From positions 93,358 through 157,357 of the forward strand of contig JAZKJV010009777.1 of the NCBI GenBank assembly GCA_037367405.1: DNA of 64,000 bases, read 5' to 3'. Source of the DNA: Ottelia alismoides (Eukaryota; Streptophyta; Magnoliopsida; Alismatales; Hydrocharitaceae). A program made the position numbers and the translations under genes. Below the pieces are notes generated by a model. That model worked only from the letters and a program-made list of their open reading frames with translations. It made no database searches and was not told the DNA's origin. This document shows, piece after piece, positions 57,392 to 64,000 of this stretch; position 1 is the stretch's first letter; every line of letters begins with the position of its first letter.

Positions 57392-60300
57392 TGAAGAATA
57401 CTCATTCATCACTCTTTATTCTTATATTTTAGCTACAAAAACCTTTGCAAATGCATGTATATGTTTGTAAATACAAATAATTACCCAAAAGGCATGCATA
57501 GTGTAAAAAGTAATAATTAGCATGTTTTTGTGCAAAAATAAAAGAATAAAGAATTAAAAAGAAAAAGAGGGAAATATTTAGAATAAATATTGAGCAACCT
57601 AATCCCAAGGGAGGGCTCAGCATGGGCCTGACCGCATAAAAAGCTAAAGTAGAGAGAGATAGGGAGCTCATGTGTGTAAATATACCTGTAAATATAATAA
57701 AAATATTTTCCTCCAAAAATAGAATAAAGTGGGCTTGTATATATTTGTATATATTTGTAAATATAAAATATAAATAAAAATAGAAAAATTGAAAAGAAAA
57801 TAAAAATATCCACCTGTATATATTCACCTTGTAAATAGAACACTTACCTATATTTATTTAACCTTGTAAATAAATAAATTAAAATCCCTAAAAATTTGTA
57901 TATACTCCATCTTTTATATTGTAAATAAATAAAATAAAAACCATAAAAACAAAAACCAAAATAAAAAGAACAAAATTAAAACCAAAAAGAACAGTGTACA
58001 TATACCATGTATATAAATGTATATAGCTATTTATTTTTACCCTTATATATAAATAAGAAAAATAAAATAAAAACATCAAATTATTCCTAATTTTATGCTA
58101 TTAAATAAATAAAATATAAAATGGGAATAAAAATATACAAAAATAATTAATTAAAAATCAAAAATAAAAAATCCATATTGTATATATACCTATATATAAC
58201 ACCCTAGTGTAAATACCTTATTTTTATTTCGAAAAATTAATTAAAAATCACAAAAAATAGAAAAAAATAAAATAAAACATTTTTCATGTTTTGAGTTTTT
58301 AATAATTCGGCCATTTTCTATTTTAAAATCAATTTTTAAAACATTTCCACGTGGCCAGCCCTGATTGGTCCACGGGGACGTTGACCCCCTGGTCAACTCC
58401 CCCCAGGACCACCGAGCCCCGGATCCGAGCCCGTGACCCGACTTCTCGAATTTTTCCACACTCGATCCGATGCCCATATCCGCAAATCTCGGGCTCTCCT
58501 TCTTCCTCGTGCATCCGAGAGCCTCGCCCGATCATCCACGTGGGGATCCGCGCTTAGTGGAACCCTGCCCGACCTGTTCTTCTCAGACCTGCACTCGCAT
58601 ATAAGCCGAGCTCCGCCTCCCATTTCATGCATCTTTGGATCGTATCTCTCCACCCCAGGACCTCCATAGCCTCTGCGAGAGTGACAGCTCGCTCCCGGCC
58701 GTGTCACAGCGAGGAAAGGGAGACCGGACCACTGATCCGGCAGCTACGCGCCCCCGTGCGCCGCCTGGAGGTGGTGCTCGAGCCTCGGACACCGACGGTC
58801 CTCGAGGCAAGGACCTAGAGCATCCCCATCTCCTCCACAGTCGACAGCATCCAATAGGTAGTCTTCTCTCTTTCCCTATTTCTCTAATTTTGCGTTTCAC
58901 CCAATTTCCCCCGTCGTCGTTCGTCGCCAATTCCGACCACCCTAGCCACCTGTTCGATCATCGGAGTCGACCCACATATCTGCCTTCCCTCCGCGCACCT
59001 CTCCACCCACTCATCCACCCAGCTCGCACAGGAGCTGGGATTGGGGCTCCTTCGTCGTCGCTTCGCCAGAGCCCCTACGCCCCGCCGCACCGGTCACCTT
59101 CACCTCCGCTTACAGGGTCGAGGCACTTTGCCCTCGACCCGCGAGTCTGTTGCTGTGCTTTTCAGGTTCATCCGAGTCCATCTGAGGGCTCCGACTCTTT
59201 GGAGCAACAGCTCTTCCTCCGCCAGTGCCGCCGGAGCTCTCCAGAGCTCCTCGCCATCATCAGAGAGGACCATTCGATGCGGGAGGACAAGGCGTAGCTT
59301 CTCCGATCTTCAGCAGCCTCCGAGGAGGTCTCTAGCGCCCACACGAGCCCGGCGAAACTCGCCGGCGTCCAGTTCATCGAGGACCCTCCCCTACCGTCCG
59401 ATTGACCTCCAGCTCCAGTTCAGATCTCAGACGTCCATTTGAGGAGCTGCCAGCACCGTCAGATCCTTGGAGGAGTGATCGCGACCGTCGACTCAGCGAG
59501 GTTCACCCATAGTGTGCCAGCACCGTCAGATCAGCCACGTGGTGAGCCCGCAGCCGTCGATCTGACCCGAGGACCCTTCGTTGAGGCGCCACCGCCCCTG
59601 ACCGTTGGATCTCCACGTGGCGCCCATCCGTCCCTCGGATATAATAAGGGGTAAATTTCTTGTAGGCCCCCCTGTTTGTTTCTTTTATTAGTTAGTCCTG
59701 TAAATATCGTATTTAGTTGTTTTTATTTTGGTACATTTGCATGTAGGACCTCGTACTGTAGCTTATTTGCTTTTATGCCCTTGTGTGTAGTGGGACACGT
59801 GCTTCGACACATGCGTTTCTGGGTTAATTGCATGTATGGCCTTTATGTTTCAGGTTGTTAATGAATGAAGTTATACTTTTAGTATTTGCAGAAATACCCT
59901 TGTGAATGGTTTAATTGCGCATGTGCTTGATTTAGTGGGTAATTTACACTAGAGCCCCTGGACTTTTAGTACGTGTTACTAAATAGTACAGGAACTTTAG
60001 TTTTCTTGCAAATAGGTCCCTGAGTGCCCAGCGCATAATTTCATGGAGAAATTGCACCGGACCCCTTGAACTTTCTACTAATTGCGTAAAGGACCCTGTG
60101 CACTATACCCTTGTTTTTATTTTTAATAAAATAGCAAATTAACTCCAAATTCGATGAAAATTGGTTACATGGCTCCTACCATAGTGTAAAATGTTCTCTA
60201 ATTTTTGGAGACATTTTTTTATTATTTTTATTATTTTTAAAAAATTCAAAAACACTTATTTTTGTTACTGTCTAACTCTAAAATTCACAAAAAATATAAA

Positions 60301-61077
60301 ACACCTCTAAAATTACAAAAAAATTAGGTAGTGTTTGTTTTGCCTTGTTTGATTTTCTGATCAACTTTGGTCATTTTTGGATTTATAAAACCTATAAAAA
60401 TCACAAAACCCCATAAAACCCATAAAAATTCTAATAATTAAAAGAAAAATAAAAAATTAATAATTCTGGTGCCTAAATTTTCCTTGTGTTTTGATCTTTA
60501 CAGGAAAATTACCTTCAAGTTTTAATAGCCAATTTGCATTTTAATTTGGCCCTTGAAACCTGACTGGACAGTACCTTTGTTTTTCTTCCTTGTTTGATTT
60601 TTATAAAAATTCAATAAAAATCAGAAAAATATCAAAAATTACCCAAAATAGTAAAAAATATAAAAAACATAAAAACATTTTTGTTTGAATTTTTGGGTGT
60701 ATTTTGAGTAGTTAAATAATTCACCTAAGTTGCTTGATTATTTGCTTTCTTATTTTCTTTATTAATTTAAAATTCTAAAAAAATAAAAACATTAAAAATC
60801 CACCAAAAAAGCCTTTTATTTTATTTTATTTTATTTTGTTTTATTTTTAGACTACTTCGTAGGCCGCAAGGCCATCACGCGCTCCTTGTGTTCGCCCTGG
60901 TCGCTATACTAGGCTAATCCAATAGCCAGGACCGCTGTTATTTTTCTTTGATTTTTATCCTATTTTGGTGGTCTGATCTTAATTTTTCTTGATTGACCGA
61001 ATCGTCTCCGAGATCCGGGTCGCAACGACCCTTGATCTACTATTTACCTGAGTGTCTTGGTGATTTTTCGGCCATCG
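57392..61077 (+). repeat. R3 3' LTR
   Basis: 3686 bp, homologous to 17053-21526 apart from the hAT-type insert and scattered small differences (roughly 3-4 per hundred by eye). The start is TGAAGAATACTCATTCATCA, and the end CCATCG has lost the canonical final A. TATA-like TATAAG at 58600-58605. The target duplication gtgaa follows at 61078-61082. Confidence 0.92.
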
Positions 61078-61082
61078 GTGAA

Positions 61083-61651
61083 CCTATCCTTGTTGTGTTT
61101 GTTTGAATTAGATAAGGTTCAAAGATCAGTCCCACACATTGTATGCCTTTTTGCACTTTATTTTGATTCCCTACTTTGACCCCCTGCTCATTTGGAGCCT
61201 TACTGTTTTACACTCCCTTTATTTCGTGTCTGACCTTCGTATCATTCTTCCATTCTCGATCTCATCTTGACCTTTGAGATGGTGACACATGGTGGCTTAG
61301 TCAGGACCCCGTCGACACCAACATTGATTCCATATTCTCGTCACCTCCAATAATTCAAGGCGATTCCAGAGAACCCGATTCATACTCCGTGAACCGATCT
61401 CCAGACTTCCCATCTTATCCAATAAAACGAGATTACTCTTGTCCCGAAACCTGCCCATTTTGCATGGCAATTGATATCACTCCATATACACCACCATCCT
61501 TAATGAAATTCTGTGTTGACCTTAACATAGATCGATTTGTTACTTATGGTGCCTCCTTATAGACTGATCCAGACACTACTTCATTTACATATCAAGGGCC
61601 TAATATGGAGCCAGAAATTGTGATAGAATTAGATCCATGACAGAAAAAGAG
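61083..61651 (+). other. R2 leader, second part
   Basis: Continuation of the R2 leader after R3. Contains short Asp/Ser/Pro-coding stretches but no supported frame before the gag start. Confidence 0.55.
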
Positions 61652-62594
61652 ATGGCACCTAGAGGAAAAGGGAAAGGAGCGCAGCCACCACCTCAGCCAG
61701 ATCAGGGTTTGCAACCGGACCAGAATGTAGTGAACACCTAAATCCTTGTTTCTATTCAAGCAATCTAGCAACAACTTATGGATCAAGCTTTAGGACAGGT
61801 CGCTTTCCAAGATATGCTTAATGACTTAAGGAGAAGAGGAGAAAATCAGGGAGGATTTGAAGAAAATCTTTAAGGCGAGGGCGGTAGTGGCCCAGCAGAT
61901 GAGCCTAGGGCAGAGAGACCCAAGCCAACTCTAAAAAAAACATACAATCCAGGGGTGGGACAAGTCACTAAATGGGTCCGGATTCTTTCAATTCATGCCC
62001 ATTTTGAATTGAAGCCTCGGCTACTGGCGCTCCTACCCACCTTCCGAGGAAACGTTAACGAAGAACCTTACATTCATCTACAATAGTTCGGGCGCATCTG
62101 TGGCACAACTCACTATCCTGGAATACCTCTTGGGGAAGTCAAGATGACAACATTCCCCTTCAGCCTTCAGGACAAGGCCCTTCATTGGATCAACCCCTTG
62201 GGGAAGATCGTCACCACAAGTCGGCCTTTTTGCACAATACTATCCTCTTGGGTGACTTAATCAAATGCGCACCCACATAACAAACTTCACCCAAGCTACT
62301 CACGAATCCATCCATGAGGCTTGGGAGAGGTTTACTGAGTTGCGAGAAAAGTGTCCCCATCATGAGATTTCTAGGACCAGCTTGGTCCAACACTTCTTTG
62401 GGGGACTGACAATCGAAAGCCAGAAGCTTGTGGATGCCGGATATGGTGGCTCACATTTCAACAAAGACGAGGATGTCGTCTGGCAGATCTTTGAAGGAAT
62501 CGCCGAAGGAGAGGGCTGCTCTACCCTCGTCCCGTGCCTATCAGCGCCAACCACAAAATGTTCAAAAGCCTGTGCATATGGCAGTATCCCATGA
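61652..62594 (+). pseudogene. R2 gag, N-terminal and core part
   Basis: Likely start ATG at 61652 (MAPRGKGKGAQPPPQPDQG). The frame has stops at 61739 (TAA), 61766 (TAG), 61871 (TAA) and 62084 (TAG). The gag core reads HFELKPRLLALLPTFRGN, NEEPYIHL, and MTTFPFSLQDKALHWI. After a frame change, 62265-62594 has MRTHITNFTQATHESIHEAW and KCPHHEISRTSLVQHFFGGL, matching R5 gag (MRTRITSFSQLPHEAFCDAW). Dead copy. Confidence 0.82.
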
Positions 62595-64000
62595 GCCAGA
62601 CAGGGATGAGAGCTCCAATTTGAGCATTATTTGGGAGCCACATGTCCAAGGTAGACATAATTGAGAAGCGATTACATGACCTGGAGAAACTTGATGTGAT
62701 TGAACAGAGAACGTAGAACCAGGACAAACTAGATTAAATCACCAAGTAGCTGGAGTTGCTGGTGAGTACAATCAGCCCATGTAACTCTATGTCTGCATCA
62801 ACCCCCACTCCAACTGAGACGAAGGAACATGCACCATCATAGCCTCCTTAGCCGAGTAAGCCCCAGCCAGCAGTTCAATACGTCTACTATATGTAGGACC
62901 CAGAGCCACCAACTCCCCAACAGCCACAGCAATAACTGGTTGCCTACTATCCGGAGCCCCGAAACCTTCCAAGGTCAGTTCTCTCCTCCACCACCTCTCA
63001 TTCAGGAGATGAACGACGTACGGTCGACTGGTGCACAAATAACCTGTCTAGGTGGACATCAGCAGGGTCAGGTTGCTAACTTCCGTCAGTTCCCTAAACA
63101 ACAAGGAGGGAGGTTTGTCCAGAATAGCCAGCCTCAACTCCAACAACACAAGTAGTCTCCACAATTCCATGCCAATTGAAGACAGAACCAGTACCAACAA
63201 CCGCAGTATCGACAATACTAGTAAAACTGGCAGTATGCAATTATGCCATATTAGCAGCACCCTCCTTAGCAGTATCAACAGCATCACCCTTCTCCTCAGT
63301 ATCATTCTTAGTATCCCAACAAACAATCTCAATACCATCGACAATACCAGCGTAGTCAGCATGCCGAAGTATCTGAGGTTGCATCTCCTATGAATCCCGT
63401 CTTGGACTGCCTGGCCCAACTTATCAAGGGACTTGCAGATCTCAGTTAGAAGTTAGATGATTTCACCGCCACCAAGACCTCCATTCCTGCACAAGTGGAG
63501 GCAAACCTCAATAATTTTAAGAAGAAAGAGCATGTAATCTGTGAAGTTCCCACCGGTCTTACAGAGTCATATACACATAATTTGTTTTTATCTAATGTTG
63601 TCACTCTCAGGAGCGGTAGGACCTTGCAACCATCAACCACGTACAAGAGGAAGAATAAAGCAAACACGAGGGAGTCATCTTCTTCTTCTACATCAGCCGG
63701 ACAGGCAGCCGGGCTGGGTGAGGAAGAAGAAGGAGAAGCACCACAAAAAATCCCAAAAAAAACAACAAAATCAAAAAAGCAAGAAAGATAGCACCAACAA
63801 CAACAACCGAGACACCAGCCAACCAGCTTTGGAGGAGACCACACATGCAGTCAATCCGACGCCAGCCGATGGAGTTTCACTTGAATATTTTGGATGCCCG
63901 CCTTTCTTGGATGGACCCTGCTCCTTTTAGTCATCCACATGTACATCCTGATGTGGGCACAAATTTTGTTGTAAATAAGAACACTATTTCGATTGTTGCA
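62595..64000 (+). pseudogene. R2 gag C-terminal region, running off the window
   Basis: A CAG/CAA-rich stretch (62860-63380) in degraded frames, then QAEVEAN-type wording and VTLRSGRTLQPS (63495-63791), the motif shared with R1, R3 and R5. A Ser-rich and Lys-rich tail follows. The protease should start right of the window. Confidence 0.72.

Larger units (their letters stand above)
17053..61077 (+). mobile_element. R3: Athila-type retrotransposon with both LTRs, hosting R4, R5 and an hAT-type element
   Basis: The 5' LTR 17053-21526 and 3' LTR 57392-61077 are clearly homologous along their length; the target duplication gtgaa is at 17048-17052 and 61078-61082. The primer site follows the 5' LTR and the polypurine tract precedes the 3' LTR. 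The element's own sequence lies in 17053-22459, 37114-41938 and 53043-61077, about 18 kb. Gag lacks its N-terminal domain, and protease, RT, RNase H and integrase have nonsense and frameshift lesions, but the key active-site motifs remain readable. Inserted in the R2 leader. Confidence 0.92.
12169..64000 (+). mobile_element. R2: Athila-type retrotransposon, interrupted by R3 and running off the right edge
   Basis: The 5' LTR (12169-15381) starts TGATGAATC and ends in CA two bases before a primer-binding site. The leader continues to 17052, is split by R3 (17053-61077 plus duplication), and resumes at 61083, leading into gag remnants up to the window end. The probable left target duplication is aacgt (12164-12168); its partner is outside the window. 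It is inserted in R1 gag on the opposite strand. Gag has several in-frame stops, so it is dead. Confidence 0.85.

Noticed and set aside
58635..59297. 220-codon plus frame in the R3 3' LTR
   Set aside because: The equivalent 5' LTR frame is interrupted at a different point, and the translation has no domain. Best explained by GC-rich LTR sequence.

Overview
The window is a stack of nested plant retrotransposons with no intact host gene. Everything points to an angiosperm nuclear genome: Ty3/gypsy elements of the Athila (non-chromodomain) type with a primer-binding site matching plant tRNA-Asp, a Mutator-like element carrying a fragment of a plant-specific PGG-domain gene, and a short hAT-type element. 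Species cannot be named. Very GC-rich segments inside the LTRs and inside the Mutator-like element weakly suggest a monocot. I label the five LTR elements R1 to R5. || Layout. R1 (minus strand, oldest, heavily mutated) fills 1-12168: its partial 3' LTR (1-4799) is split by a 1886-bp Pack-MULE-like element (451-2336, 9-bp target duplication), followed by spacer, integrase, RT/RNase H, protease and gag remnants. R2 (plus strand) is inserted into R1 gag: 5' LTR 12169-15381, primer site, leader, then gag at 61083-64000; it runs off the right edge. R3 (plus strand, 17053-61077) is inserted into the R2 leader with 5-bp duplication gtgaa; both LTRs are present, and the 5' LTR carries a 790-bp hAT-type element (20562-21351). 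Two more elements sit inside R3: R4 (minus strand, 22460-37108, duplication gtagt) in the leader, and R5 (plus strand, 41939-53037, duplication ccgac) in the middle of the RT coding region. || R4 is non-autonomous: 3.0-kb LTRs and a 5.2-kb interior that keeps one long gag/protease-related reading frame but has no RT, RNase H or integrase. It has also become LTR-interior-(partial LTR)-(partial interior)-LTR. R5 has lost its 5' LTR although its target duplication is intact. || Features shared across elements are the most interesting part. Four elements carry, between the coding region and the 3' LTR, three or four stem-loops whose 3' arm runs straight into a copy of the polypurine tract (AAGTATAGGGGG) besides the true tract beside the LTR. 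R4 keeps these modules although it lost pol, so they probably act in cis. The R4 LTR also has five doublets of CACGTG spaced exactly 11 bp, two of them just upstream of a TATA box. || All boundaries, duplications and motifs were read by eye; no alignment or database search was run.
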